In this document: positions 42,012 through 51,065 of the stretch, piece after piece
How the letters are laid out: every line of letters starts with the position of its first letter
Numbering within the stretch: the stretch's first letter is position 1
Assembly: GCA_934695425.1 (NCBI GenBank)
Contig: CAKUVH010000007.1
Coordinates: 1-64,000, forward strand
Direction: 5' to 3'
DNA: 64,000 bases
Origin: an uncultured Eubacteriales bacterium
GTDB lineage: Bacteria; Bacillota; Clostridia; Oscillospirales; Acutalibacteraceae
Translations under genes and position numbers: made by a program
The notes under the pieces: generated by a model
The model's input: the letters and a program-made list of their open reading frames with translations, nothing else
The model's database searches: none
What the model was told of the DNA's origin: nothing

Positions 42012-45000
42012 TTATTCATCTTGATCTTCAGGCTCTGAACCTTTAGCAGGTTTCTTCGGAGAATTAGTTTTTTGGCCTTTCTTCCTATTAAAGGGATTCA
42101 TTCTCCCAAATATACTTTTAATTTTTTGTGTTTTTGATTTTTTAGCTTTAGGTTTTCCAGATTCTGAAGTTTGTTGGGTAATTTCAATTGCTGGTTTAAC
42201 TTTTTCGGATTCTGAAGTTTGTTGAACATTTTCAGTTGTTAATTTAGCTTTTTCGGATTCCGAAGTTTTTTCAGTTCCAACTTCTGCTTTAGCTTTTTTA
42301 CGTTGAGATCTATCTAGTTTGGCGAATTTTTCCATTATTTGTTTGATTGAGTCCTTATTTATAAAGTATCCGAGACGCATACCTGCCATACTATCAGCTT
42401 TTAAACCATTGATAAGCTCATCACCCGTAATCCCTTTAAGAGCCTCTCGTTTTATATATTTACGAACGACTGATCCATACTCCTTGAAGCCCATGTCTGT
42501 TCCCTTTAAGCCGCCTTGCTTAAGGCCGTCACTTGCATTATTAATGCTTTCTGAGCCACCCGGTAAATATGCCATACTGATAAGCAACACGCCCATTGCT
42601 GCACGATTTTTTTCTGTTACTTTTTCTCCATCTTTCGTACCACTCCATCCAACTAATTTAGGACTTACTAACGCTGATTGTAATGCTTCTTTAAACCCTT
42701 TAATTCCACTAAATTGGCGGATCAAAGCATTAATATCAATATCTTCTTTTACAACATTCCCATTTCTTATAAACAACTTAGCTGCTTTATTGAACGCCGT
42801 ACTCACTTTAGTGGTGTTAAATTTTAGGAATTTACCATCTGCATCTTTTCCAATTAATAGTGCTTCTTCTAAATCCCGTGCCCGCTCTTGTTCCGGTTTA
42901 TGTTTCTTTTTACTTCTTGTGATCTTTCTTAAAAATTTTTTAATACCTCTTTTTTTCGAGGTTTTTGTATCAGATTCTTCAGCTTCTTTATCAGATTCTT
43001 CAGCTTCTGTATCCAATTCTTCGGCTTTAGAATTTAATCGTGCTAACACAGCTTGCATGTAACTTAAGACTTTATTAGCTATTACATTGTAATCTTCCAT
43101 AAGATCTACTTTTTTTATATTGATCTCTGTCTTTTGTATTTCATCTTGTTCTTTTGTTAATTCTTCGTCCAATTTTTGCATTTGAGTCAAAATATTTCCA
43201 AGACTACCCTCATATCTTCCATGTAGATTATCAGGTAAATAATTAATCAACACAATTATAAACACTTTCCATGATTTTTTAAGTTCGTCTACATCAGATG
43301 TTCCAAAATCAGTAGCTAGAAGTACGCTATGTGCTGAATCGGGGTTCCACGGGTTATTCCCTTCCCATCCCGGGAAAACACTCTTTACAATTTCACCTAC
43401 TTTACCCTTATTATTACCGTTGTTACTATTCCTATTATAGAAGGAATTGTAACCTGCAACAAATTTACGGTTATACCTGTCAAATACTTTAACAAACTTA
43501 TCTTCCATCTCTGACCGCTTGGACTTTAGAGCTGCTTTTATCTTTTTTTCTTCACTTGTTTCATTCTTTTGTTCTTCGCTTATTTCATTTTTGTTTGCTT
43601 TATCTGTATCAGCTGAGTTTAATTCGTTGAAAGCTGAGTTATTATTCCAATTTATCGGTTCATCGGGCTCTTCTTGTTTGACAACATCTTTCTGTTCAGG
43701 TGATTTATTCTGGGATTCACTATCGCTGAAATGTCCGAGAGTTTCATCTAACTTATCAAGGATAGAATTAAATTTCTCGGGAACATAAGCGATTTTTTCA
43801 GGGATCATATATTCTTCTATTTCTTTTGTTCGTTTTTCTTTAGTGTTTCCTGTAAAGTATTTCAAACATTCTTTTTCCAGTATTCTGTATTTGTCAATCA
43901 CTCCACCGCCATAGTCTACCCTCGTCGAAGTATCTTTTACTCCAAGCCCATAGTCTACCTCCAACGGAGTAGCTTCTACAACCCATATATTCCCATCATA
44001 ATCATTCTTTTCTTCGTCCGGTAATTCGTCAAAAAATTTTCCTATTTTCCCGGAAATACAATATTCATTATGTTTCTCCACAAAATTGTTATATCTTTGT
44101 AGTAATTCTTCAAAACTTTTGTTCGGATCTTTAGGTCTATCTACCATTGACCATGAAGAAGATTTTTTAACTTCTGTTTTACCTTCTTTACCGGATTTAA
44201 CCCAATTTACAATATTTTCAGCACTCTTTTGCAAATTATTTAAGCATTTTAAAGCCAATTCTACCTCGTCAAATGCCTCGTTAAGCAATCTTTCTAGAAC
44301 ACCCACCTCAAGAGGTTGGTTATGCCAAGCGTCTATACTTCTACAACTTATTTCCATTTTTTTGGCCAAAACATCTTTATATTCTCCAATTAGCAAACCT
44401 GAAAAGTCAGTTATGCATTTCCATAAAGCATTTTCTTTTTTCAATTTAAAATCACTATAAATAGAGTCCAAAGGATCTTTCCCCTTTTGGGGATTCTTAC
44501 ATTTATGGGGTTCATTCTTAAAGAAATTTATTATTATATCGTCTTTACCATGTCCCTCTGCGCCCGCTTTTATAATCTGTATATTATCATTAAACTCTAT
44601 TATTTTACCTTCATCTTTATCTTTTAACAACTTAACTGTAGACTCTATATTATTTTCACCAACAATATCTTTATTATCAGCAATAAATTGGTTGTGCTTA
44701 CCTACAAAGGCATTATAATCATTTGCGAGTAATTTATATTTCGCCCACTTTTCCTTAGCAATTTTCGATAAGTCTTTCTTAATATCTTTTTTAGAACTCA
44801 TTGCTGCTTTTTTTGCAATCGCATTCAAAGCGTCGATCAGAAAATCCATCATCTTTAAGTACTTATCGAAATTTTCCCTCAAAATACTATACAAGGAATC
44901 TTCTTTGTTATTAGTATCTACGGGAGGCCATTCATCTTTTGCATTATTTTCTAATGCTTCTTTTAATGCTTCTTGTACTCCTTCTAGAGCTGTAACCTTT

Positions 45001-45575
45001 GCCTCTTCCTTTGCAATATCAGTATGCGTAGAATAAAGTACTTTCCAAAATTCATTAAAATATTTATAAACTTCATTAGGATTATTAGAAATATTAAGAT
45101 TAATTTCAGTGAATCCTTCTAATTTAGAGGCTCCTTCTAAGTTTTTATTGAAGTACGTATTAATACTTTCTACGATTCCATTAAATGTTTCAACACGTGC
45201 CATAATTCCTTTTACGATAGTATCATAAGCCCAGCCAAGCTCTTCTATTTTTAATGGCTTTGGTGGCGGATTATTATTATTTTTCCCCAAAACCACTCTA
45301 TTTTCATTCGGGACATGGTCATCACCTTTGTTTGAAGCCACCGGTTTTTCCTTCGGCGCAGAACTACCTTTATCTGACTTGAACCATGAACTTGCCTTGT
45401 TTCCTAGATTTTTTAGTTTCGAATATAAACTGCTCGATTTCCCTTTATCCTTTTCGGATTTTATTTCAGGCTCATTATTTTTAACATTAGGAATTTTTAC
45501 CGACACATTTTCGTTGGAATTACGCTTATTTAATTTAGACTCCAGTTCTCTCATAAATTCTTCATCTTTTGCCAT
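42012..45575 (-). CDS. Large charged helical protein, unrecognised
   Basis: A 1187-residue protein with no recognised family, signal peptide or membrane helix. The first 100 residues are polar and basic (LGNKASSWFKSDKGSSAPKE). The rest is mostly helical and Lys/Glu-rich, with two similar middle parts that both contain a YN(N/S)F or YNAFV-type phrase (LANDYNAFVGKHNQFI; LQRYNNFVEKHNEYC; FVAGYNSFYNRNS), so internal duplication is likely. The C-terminus has three LTTENVQQTSESEK-like repeats and a Lys-rich tail (IFGRMNPFNRKKGQK). It is a single gene with GAGGGGG upstream of its ATG and a fully consensus promoter. A secreted effector or structural protein is possible; nothing proves it. Confidence 0.75.
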   Translation of the reverse strand: MAKDEEFMRELESKLNKRNSNENVSVKIPNVKNNEPEIKSEKDKGKSSSLYSKLKNLGNKASSWFKSDKGSSAPKEKPVASNKGDDHVPNENRVVLGKNNNNPPPKPLKIEELGWAYDTIVKGIMARVETFNGIVESINTYFNKNLEGASKLEGFTEINLNISNNPNEVYKYFNEFWKVLYSTHTDIAKEEAKVTALEGVQEALKEALENNAKDEWPPVDTNNKEDSLYSILRENFDKYLKMMDFLIDALNAIAKKAAMSSKKDIKKDLSKIAKEKWAKYKLLANDYNAFVGKHNQFIADNKDIVGENNIESTVKLLKDKDEGKIIEFNDNIQIIKAGAEGHGKDDIIINFFKNEPHKCKNPQKGKDPLDSIYSDFKLKKENALWKCITDFSGLLIGEYKDVLAKKMEISCRSIDAWHNQPLEVGVLERLLNEAFDEVELALKCLNNLQKSAENIVNWVKSGKEGKTEVKKSSSWSMVDRPKDPNKSFEELLQRYNNFVEKHNEYCISGKIGKFFDELPDEEKNDYDGNIWVVEATPLEVDYGLGVKDTSTRVDYGGGVIDKYRILEKECLKYFTGNTKEKRTKEIEEYMIPEKIAYVPEKFNSILDKLDETLGHFSDSESQNKSPEQKDVVKQEEPDEPINWNNNSAFNELNSADTDKANKNEISEEQKNETSEEKKIKAALKSKRSEMEDKFVKVFDRYNRKFVAGYNSFYNRNSNNGNNKGKVGEIVKSVFPGWEGNNPWNPDSAHSVLLATDFGTSDVDELKKSWKVFIIVLINYLPDNLHGRYEGSLGNILTQMQKLDEELTKEQDEIQKTEINIKKVDLMEDYNVIANKVLSYMQAVLARLNSKAEELDTEAEESDKEAEESDTKTSKKRGIKKFLRKITRSKKKHKPEQERARDLEEALLIGKDADGKFLKFNTTKVSTAFNKAAKLFIRNGNVVKEDIDINALIRQFSGIKGFKEALQSALVSPKLVGWSGTKDGEKVTEKNRAAMGVLLISMAYLPGGSESINNASDGLKQGGLKGTDMGFKEYGSVVRKYIKREALKGITGDELINGLKADSMAGMRLGYFINKDSIKQIMEKFAKLDRSQRKKAKAEVGTEKTSESEKAKLTTENVQQTSESEKVKPAIEITQQTSESGKPKAKKSKTQKIKSIFGRMNPFNRKKGQKTNSPKKPAKGSEPEDQDE

Positions 45576-45621
45576 ATATAATCCCCCTCTTCCAAAATTA
45601 TTCTATCAAATATTTATATAA

Positions 45622-45650
45622 ATTATACACATATAAATATGGCTTGTCAA
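45622..45650 (-). promoter_or_regulatory. Consensus promoter of the 1187-residue orphan
   Basis: Minus strand TTGACA (45645-45650), exactly 17 bp, TATAAT (45622-45627): a perfect housekeeping-sigma promoter, 46 bp before the ATG. Confidence 0.85.
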
Positions 45651-45681
45651 TATATATTTATGTATCTTTTCCAAAAGAAAA

Positions 45682-45712
45682 CAAAAATAAAACAGACCAA
45701 AAGGTCTGTTTT
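45682..45712 (-). terminator. groESL terminator
   Basis: Stem AAAACAGACC (45689-45698) with GGTCTGTTTT (45703-45712), a 4-base loop, and a T-rich tail on the minus strand, just past groL. Confidence 0.88.
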
Positions 45713-45729
45713 AGAGCTGGGATATTTTA

Positions 45730-47361
45730 TTAATACATGCCGCCCATTCCGCCGTCAGGCATTCCCGGTGTTGCGGGTTGAGGTTCTTTTTTATCTGTGA
45801 TTATTGCCTCGGTGGTAAGAACCATGCTTGCAACGGATGCTGCATTTTCAAGCGCGGAACGTGTTACTTTGGTTGGGTCAACGATTCCGAAAGAAATCAT
45901 ATCGCCGTACTCATCTTTAAGAGCATTGTAGCCATATCCTATTTGATTTTTGCTCTTTACGTTTTGAACTATTACGGAACCTTCTAAACCTGCATTGATT
46001 GCAATTTGTTTGAGGGGTTCTTCGATAGATTTCAGAACGATACATGCGCCTGTTTTTTCGTCGCCTTCACAAGAAGCAACCAATTTTTCTACATCTGCAA
46101 CAGCGTTTACGAGAGCTACACCGCCGCCCGCTACTATGCCTTCTTCAACTGCAGCTTTTGTAGCAGCTAAAGCGTCTTCTATGCGGAGTTTCTTTTCTTT
46201 CATTTCAACTTCTGTAGCAGCACCTACTTTGATAACAGCTACGCCGCCTGCCAATTTTGCAAGACGTTCTTGAAGTTTTTCACGGTCGAAATCAGAAGTT
46301 GTTTCTTCGATTTGATTTTTAATTTGAGAAACTCTGGCACTTATTTCATCGGAATTTCCTGCGCCGTCAACTATTACTGTGCGTTCTTTTTCAACTTTAA
46401 CTTGATGTGCGCGACCGAGTTGATCCGTTGTAGTGTCTTTGAGCTCCAGGCCGAGTTCTTCAGAAATAACTTCACCGCCGGTGAGGATAGCTATATCACG
46501 AAGCATTTCTTTTCTTCTGTCGCCAAATCCGGGGGCTTTTACGCCGATACATGTAAATGTTCCGCGAAGTTTATTTAATACCAATGTAGCTAAAGCGTCA
46601 CCTTCGATATCATCGGCGATAATAACCAGTTTCTTACCGGTTTTTACAACTTGTTCCAAAAGCGGTAAAATTTCTTGAATGCTTATAATTTTTTTATCTG
46701 TGATTAAAATATATGCATCATCGATTACTGCTTCCATCTTGTCGTTATCAGTTACCATGTAAGGAGAAACATATCCTCTGTCGAACATCATTCCTTCAAC
46801 AACTTCGGAATAAGTTTCGGCAGTTTTTGATTCTTCAACGGTGATAACTCCATCGGAACTAACTTTTTCCATAGCTTCAGCAATCAGGCTTCCTACGAAT
46901 TCGTCGGCAGCTGATATGGTGGCAACACGTTTAATATCTTCGGTGCCGTTTACGGATTTTGAATTCCTAACTACAGATTCAACAGCAGCGTTTACTGCTT
47001 TATCTATACCCTTTTTGAGAACCATAGGATTAGCGCCGGCTGCAACATTTTTCATTCCTTCGCGGATTAATGTTTGAGCCAAAAGAGTTGCGGTGGTTGT
47101 ACCGTCACCGGCGATATCGTTTGTTTTTGTTGCAACTTCTTTTACGAGTTGAGCTCCCATATTTTCAAAATTATCGTCGAGTTCAACTTCTTTAGCGATA
47201 GTTACACCGTCATTTGTGATGAGAGGTGCACCGAATTTTTTATCAATCACAACATTTCTGCCTTTAGGGCCAAGTGTGATTTTAACTGTATCTGCAAGCT
47301 TATTTATCCCGGCAAGAAGTGCTTTTCTTGCTTCTTCACTGTATGCAATTTCTTTTGCCAT
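45730..47361 (-). CDS. groL: Chaperonin GroEL
   Basis: The 543-residue Hsp60 chaperonin that folds proteins in the cytosol with GroES. It shows ITLGPKGRNVVIDKKFGAPL, NDIAGDGTTTATLLAQ (ATP binding), the apical domain, and AAVEEGIVAGGGVALVNA, and ends in a Gly/Met tail (PDGGMGGMY). Second gene of groESL, 32 bp after groES. Confidence 0.98.
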   Translation of the reverse strand: MAKEIAYSEEARKALLAGINKLADTVKITLGPKGRNVVIDKKFGAPLITNDGVTIAKEVELDDNFENMGAQLVKEVATKTNDIAGDGTTTATLLAQTLIREGMKNVAAGANPMVLKKGIDKAVNAAVESVVRNSKSVNGTEDIKRVATISAADEFVGSLIAEAMEKVSSDGVITVEESKTAETYSEVVEGMMFDRGYVSPYMVTDNDKMEAVIDDAYILITDKKIISIQEILPLLEQVVKTGKKLVIIADDIEGDALATLVLNKLRGTFTCIGVKAPGFGDRRKEMLRDIAILTGGEVISEELGLELKDTTTDQLGRAHQVKVEKERTVIVDGAGNSDEISARVSQIKNQIEETTSDFDREKLQERLAKLAGGVAVIKVGAATEVEMKEKKLRIEDALAATKAAVEEGIVAGGGVALVNAVADVEKLVASCEGDEKTGACIVLKSIEEPLKQIAINAGLEGSVIVQNVKSKNQIGYGYNALKDEYGDMISFGIVDPTKVTRSALENAASVASMVLTTEAIITDKKEPQPATPGMPDGGMGGMY

Positions 47362-47393
47362 AAATGGTCTGCTCCTTTGAATAAAAATTTAAA

Positions 47394-47681
47394 TTAAGAA
47401 ATCATTGCCAAAATATCTTCTTGACGGACGATGATATATTCTTCTCCGCCCAGTGTAAATTTAGTGCCTTTATTTACAGGAATAAGCACTATATCTCCTT
47501 CGTTTACATACATTCTTACTTCTCTTCCGTCAATCATTCCGCCCGGACCTCTGGCTATTACACGGCCGGTTATTGGTTGTTCTTTGGAATTTCCTGCAAG
47601 AATAATTCCTGCTCCCGAAGAGCGTCCTGATTTTTCCGGTTTTACTACTACCTTGTCTAAAATAGGTCTTACTGCTGACAT
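47394..47681 (-). CDS. groES: Co-chaperonin GroES
   Basis: A 95-residue lid of GroEL with RPILDKVVVKPEKSGRSSGA, a mobile loop SGAGIILAGNSKEQP, and GDIVLIPVNKGTKFTLGGEEYIIVRQEDIL. GAGGAGG precedes the ATG. Confidence 0.98.
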   Translation of the reverse strand: MSAVRPILDKVVVKPEKSGRSSGAGIILAGNSKEQPITGRVIARGPGGMIDGREVRMYVNEGDIVLIPVNKGTKFTLGGEEYIIVRQEDILAMIS

Positions 47682-47714
47682 ATTAAAAACCTCCTCAAGT
47701 AATAATTGTATTCG

Positions 47715-47741
47715 TTAGCACTCAACTTTTATGAGTGCTAA
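47715..47741. promoter_or_regulatory. CIRCE operator (HrcA binding site)
   Basis: Perfect inverted repeat TTAGCACTC-N9-GAGTGCTAA between the groES promoter and start codon. It predicts heat-shock control of groESL by the repressor HrcA, whose gene is not in the window. Confidence 0.97.
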
Positions 47742-47746
47742 GTATA

Positions 47747-47775
47747 ATTTTATATTCTGATGTTAAAAAAATCAA
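47747..47775 (-). promoter_or_regulatory. groESL promoter
   Basis: Minus strand TTGATT (47770-47775), a 17-bp spacer and TAAAAT (47747-47752), placed directly above the CIRCE element. Confidence 0.7.
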
Positions 47776-47861
47776 TAGATATTTTGATATTATAATAAAT
47801 CTTAGTGTTTTTTACATAATTAATTTTAATTATGCCGTATTTTATATAAAAATAACCCAAA

Positions 47862-48899
47862 TTATTCTATTGTTCCGCCGCCGACAACTATTTCTTCATC
47901 GTCATAAAATACGGCCGATTGTCCCGGAGCAGGGAATCTTTGCGGTGAGTCAAAAACTATTCGTGCTTCGTTTTCATTTAGAGGAAAAACCGTGCAGGGC
48001 GTCAGAGTGGCTCTGTAGCGGATTTTAACACGAGCTTTGATCGGTTCGGTGGGATTATCATATTTTATAAAATTAACATCTTTTATTTTTATTTCGGAAG
48101 TGTAGCCTTCATCGGGTCCACAAAGGATTACGGAATTGGTTTTTGAATCTATTTTCTCAACATAAAGCGGATGCGCGGCGGATATACCCAAGCCTTTTCT
48201 TTGACCGACGGTGTAATTTATCAAGCCTTTATGCCGGCCGAGAATATTACCTTGTTTATCCAAAAAATTTCCTTTTGGGAGTTTTAATTTAGAATTGTTC
48301 AAAATAAATTCCGTGTGATTTCCGTTCGGTATAAAGCAAATATCCTGGCTCTCGGATTTTTCCGCAACAGGTAAATTTAATCTCTTTGCTATTTCACGAA
48401 CGTATGATTTTTGATGATCCTCCAGCGGGAACAAAATATGAGAAAGCTGATGCTGGTTGAGTTTATAAAGAAAATAACTTTGATCTTTGGCGGCTGCGGA
48501 TTTTTTTAAAAGCCATCTGTTTAAATTTTTATCATACACGACATTTGCATAATGACCCGTCGCAACATAGTCAAATCCGTTTTCAATAGCGTAATCAAGA
48601 AGCATCCCGAATTTTATTTTTTTATTGCACATTACACAGGGATTGGGCGTCCTTCCGCTTTGATATTCCGAAATAAAATATTTTATTATATTTTGATTAA
48701 ATTCTTTGCTCAAATTTAAAACGATATGCTTTATACCGAGCTTTTCGGCCACTGCTTTGGCGTCGTTTATGGCGCTGAGATTGCTTTCTTCGAGCAAATC
48801 CAAAGTAAGTCCGCAAACTTCATATCCTTTCTCTTTCAAAATATATGCAGATACAGAGCTGTCTACGCCTCCGCTCATACCTACAAGAACTTTTTTCAA
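47862..48899 (-). CDS. mnmA: tRNA-specific 2-thiouridylase MnmA
   Basis: A 345-residue enzyme that thiolates U34 of Lys, Glu and Gln tRNAs using ATP and a sulfur relay. PP-loop GMSGGVDSSVSAYIL at 8-22, catalytic Cys in PNPCVMCNKKIKFG, second Cys in ESQDICFIPNG, and the GQRKGLGIS and ALYVEKID-type C-terminal barrels. Full length. Confidence 0.97.
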   Translation of the reverse strand: MKKVLVGMSGGVDSSVSAYILKEKGYEVCGLTLDLLEESNLSAINDAKAVAEKLGIKHIVLNLSKEFNQNIIKYFISEYQSGRTPNPCVMCNKKIKFGMLLDYAIENGFDYVATGHYANVVYDKNLNRWLLKKSAAAKDQSYFLYKLNQHQLSHILFPLEDHQKSYVREIAKRLNLPVAEKSESQDICFIPNGNHTEFILNNSKLKLPKGNFLDKQGNILGRHKGLINYTVGQRKGLGISAAHPLYVEKIDSKTNSVILCGPDEGYTSEIKIKDVNFIKYDNPTEPIKARVKIRYRATLTPCTVFPLNENEARIVFDSPQRFPAPGQSAVFYDDEEIVVGGGTIE

Positions 48900-48952
48900 T
48901 CTAAAAACCTCTTTTCAATTTGTTGTCGAATTTATAATATCATAAATAAAAG

Positions 48953-48990
48953 CAAAAATAAAAGATCTGCCTGAAAATCAAGCAGATCAT
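48953..48990 (-). terminator. Terminator of the AbrB-like gene
   Basis: Stem GATCTGC (48964-48970) with GCAGATC (48982-48988), extended inside by TGA/TCA, with a TTTTATTTTTG tail on the minus strand. Confidence 0.8.
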
Positions 48991-49013
48991 TCGTACCATG
49001 GAATCATAAACGA

Positions 49014-49256
49014 TTATAGGTTACTAATTTTGTCTACACATTTTTTACAAATGTACTTAGATTCAAAATTCTTAATATCCTCAGTACTGCCACACAGTTT
49101 GCAACTGCGTTCGTACTTTTTGAGAATAATTGAATCACCTTCCACATAGATTTCTAAAGAATCTCGAGAACTTATCTCTAAACTCTTACGAAGTTCCATT
49201 GGGATTACGACTCTACCTAGGTCGTCTACTCTTCTAACAATTCCAGTCGATTTCAT
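49014..49256 (-). CDS. AbrB/SpoVT-type transcription regulator with C-terminal zinc motif
   Basis: An 80-residue DNA-binding protein. Residues 1-48 are an AbrB swapped-hairpin domain (GIVRRVDDLGRVVIPMELRK); the C-terminus has two Cys pairs (CKLCGSTED and CKKC) likely binding zinc. Such proteins control growth-phase and sporulation genes in Clostridia. It is divergent from spmAB across a 213-bp AT-rich gap and has a strong promoter. Targets not known. Confidence 0.92.
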   Translation of the reverse strand: MKSTGIVRRVDDLGRVVIPMELRKSLEISSRDSLEIYVEGDSIILKKYERSCKLCGSTEDIKNFESKYICKKCVDKISNL

Positions 49257-49334
49257 ATGTATACGCTCGGCTCCATCTATAAAAAATTTTTGGCGGTCTT
49301 CACATTGTCTATATTCTTTTACCGCGCATTTACA

Positions 49335-49363
49335 ATTTTACTATATTAATACTTTTTTGTCAA
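49335..49363 (-). promoter_or_regulatory. Promoter of the AbrB-like gene
   Basis: Minus strand TTGACA (49358-49363), a 17-bp spacer and TAAAAT (49335-49340), giving an approximately 75-nt leader. No further structure was recognised in the gap to spmA except T-runs. Confidence 0.75.
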
Positions 49364-49469
49364 TATCTGACTTTTATTTTTTTTAAATTTTTTATTTCGA
49401 CGACTAAAAAATGGCTTAATCACCGAAAAAACTCGTATTTATTTTTTTTTATTTTTTGGGGGAATTTAT

Positions 49470-50054
49470 ATGATGAACTACATTTGGGCAGGAATTATCA
49501 TGATAAGTATCATGTGTGGATTCACTACAGGGAAAATTCCATCGCTCTCAAATTCAGTCATGGAAGGTGCACACGACGCCGTGAATCTTATAATTTCAAT
49601 CACGGGAATGATGGCGTTTTGGACAGGAATTATGAAAGTCGCAGAAAAATCCGGAATCACAAAATATCTTTCTAAGTTATTTACGCCTGTAATAAAATTT
49701 TTATTTCCGCAAAGTTCACACAACGAAAAGGCAGTACATGCAATTTGTATGAACATAACCGCTAATCTGCTCGGGCTCGGGAATGCCGCCACTCCTTTCG
49801 GAATAAAAGCCGTTAAAGAACTTCAAAAATGCAATACTTTAAGAAAAGATACCGCCTCGAACGACATGGCGATGTTCGTGATAATAAACACGGCTTCGCT
49901 CCAGCTGGTCCCTACTTTTTTATGTACACTAAGACAAAAATACGGGTGCAAAAACCCATTGGAAATCGTGCCGTATTTATGGATCGTTTCGATATGCGCA
50001 TTAATCGTGGGAATAGCCTGTGCGAAATTTTTTGAAAAGGTGATTAAAAATTAA
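49470..50054 (+). CDS. spmA: Spore maturation protein SpmA
   Basis: A 194-residue polytopic membrane protein of the nucleoside-recognition (Gate) family needed for spore core dehydration. GKIPSLSNSVMEGAHDAVNL, NITANLLGLGNAATPFGIKA and NTASLQLVPTF are typical. GGGGGAA precedes the paired ATG codons (49470 or 49473). Its stop overlaps the spmB start (TAATG). Confidence 0.95.
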   Translation: MMNYIWAGIIMISIMCGFTTGKIPSLSNSVMEGAHDAVNLIISITGMMAFWTGIMKVAEKSGITKYLSKLFTPVIKFLFPQSSHNEKAVHAICMNITANLLGLGNAATPFGIKAVKELQKCNTLRKDTASNDMAMFVIINTASLQLVPTFLCTLRQKYGCKNPLEIVPYLWIVSICALIVGIACAKFFEKVIKN

Positions 50055-50578
50055 TGAATGAATTTGGATTTTACATTATTCCCATTATTTTGGGAACGAT
50101 AATATTTGTAGCGCTTTATAAAGGGGTCCCGATATTCGATACATTTTTGGAAGGAGCGGTTGAAGGGCTTAAATCTACTTTTTCGATTTCTGCGTCACTT
50201 ATCGGGCTGATCACTGCCGTAAGCATGCTGAAAAGTTCCGGAACATTGGATATTATAGCAAATATTTTGTCTCCGATTGCAAGTATTTTACATTTTCCTG
50301 CGCAAATTCTCCCCTTGGCGATGTTGAGGCCTGTGTCAGGGAGCGGGTCGATAGCTCTGCTTGATAATATACTGAAAAATTACGGTCCGGACAGCTTTAT
50401 GGGTACGCTTGGCTCAATGGTGATGGGTTCTACAGAAACTACGTTTTACACTATAGCTGTTTATTTCGGGAGCGTAAAAATCAAAAAATCACGGCATACC
50501 ATTCCCTGCGCCCTGATGGCTGATATCACCGCGTTTATAATTTCTTTGATTATGGTGAACTTTTTGATGACTCATTAA
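50054..50578 (+). CDS. spmB: Spore maturation protein SpmB
   Basis: A 174-residue membrane protein of the same family, partner of SpmA: GVPIFDTFLEGAVEGLKSTF, MLRPVSGSGSIALLDNILKN and GSTETTFYTIAVYFGSV. The translationally coupled pair implies that the lineage sporulates or descends from spore formers. Confidence 0.95.
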   Translation: MNEFGFYIIPIILGTIIFVALYKGVPIFDTFLEGAVEGLKSTFSISASLIGLITAVSMLKSSGTLDIIANILSPIASILHFPAQILPLAMLRPVSGSGSIALLDNILKNYGPDSFMGTLGSMVMGSTETTFYTIAVYFGSVKIKKSRHTIPCALMADITAFIISLIMVNFLMTH

Positions 50579-50678
50579 TAATTTTAACAATAATTTTGCG
50601 CTTTTGGGTTTTATTTTAGAATCAAAAATTATTTTTGTATTCAATATTTATAATTAACAAAAAATTAAGAAAATTTTG

Positions 50679-50707
50679 TTGACATTTTCCCGAAATGATG
50701 GTATCAT
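50679..50707 (+). promoter_or_regulatory. Promoter of the Cys-rich leader peptide gene
   Basis: TTGACA (50679-50684), a 17-bp spacer and TATCAT (50702-50707), 53 bp upstream of the ATG. Confidence 0.8.
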
Positions 50708-50760
50708 AACCCTTATACAAAGTATAAAAAATAAAAATTTAATAACGGAGGAGTGTTTAA

Positions 50761-51015
50761 ATGCAATTTGAAAATGACAAAATCGATATAACTGAACTAA
50801 ATCTGTCCGATACTGACGATATTGTCGGGGGAGCGAAAGTTGTAGATGATATTGACAGTGACTTTCTTAAAACTTTTAAATCTCAGGTTTGCAACTGCGG
50901 AAAGTTCGAACCTGCTCACTCTGCGGTAAATTTTGACATATGCGACAATTGTAAATATGCACAAGCACCGTTCGAAAATTCAACCGTCACCTACTGTACC
51001 AAGCAAATGAAGTAA
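50761..51015 (+). CDS. Cys-rich peptide with a double-glycine leader (bacteriocin/RiPP-like)
   Basis: An 84-residue protein. Residues 1-24 look like a double-glycine leader, acidic with hydrophobic spacing and ending LNLSDTDDIVGG. The predicted 60-residue product begins AKVVDDID and has five Cys: CNC, CDNC and a final Cys near the end (VTYCTKQMK). The Cys pairs could form disulfides or bind zinc, or be modified. It has GGAGGAG upstream, its own strong promoter and terminator, and no modification enzyme or exporter nearby. It could be a bacteriocin, a signal or a small secreted protein; the leader is the only real clue. Confidence 0.7.
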   Translation: MQFENDKIDITELNLSDTDDIVGGAKVVDDIDSDFLKTFKSQVCNCGKFEPAHSAVNFDICDNCKYAQAPFENSTVTYCTKQMK

Positions 51016-51029
51016 AAATTTAAAAATAA

Positions 51030-51064
51030 AAAGCCTCATCGTGATGATGGGGCTTTATTTTTGT
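51030..51064. terminator. Bidirectional terminator between the leader peptide gene and tsaD
   Basis: 11-bp stem (51030-51040 with 51046-51056, one T-G pair), 5-base loop, T-rich tails on both strands between convergent genes. Confidence 0.88.
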
Positions 51065-51065
51065 T

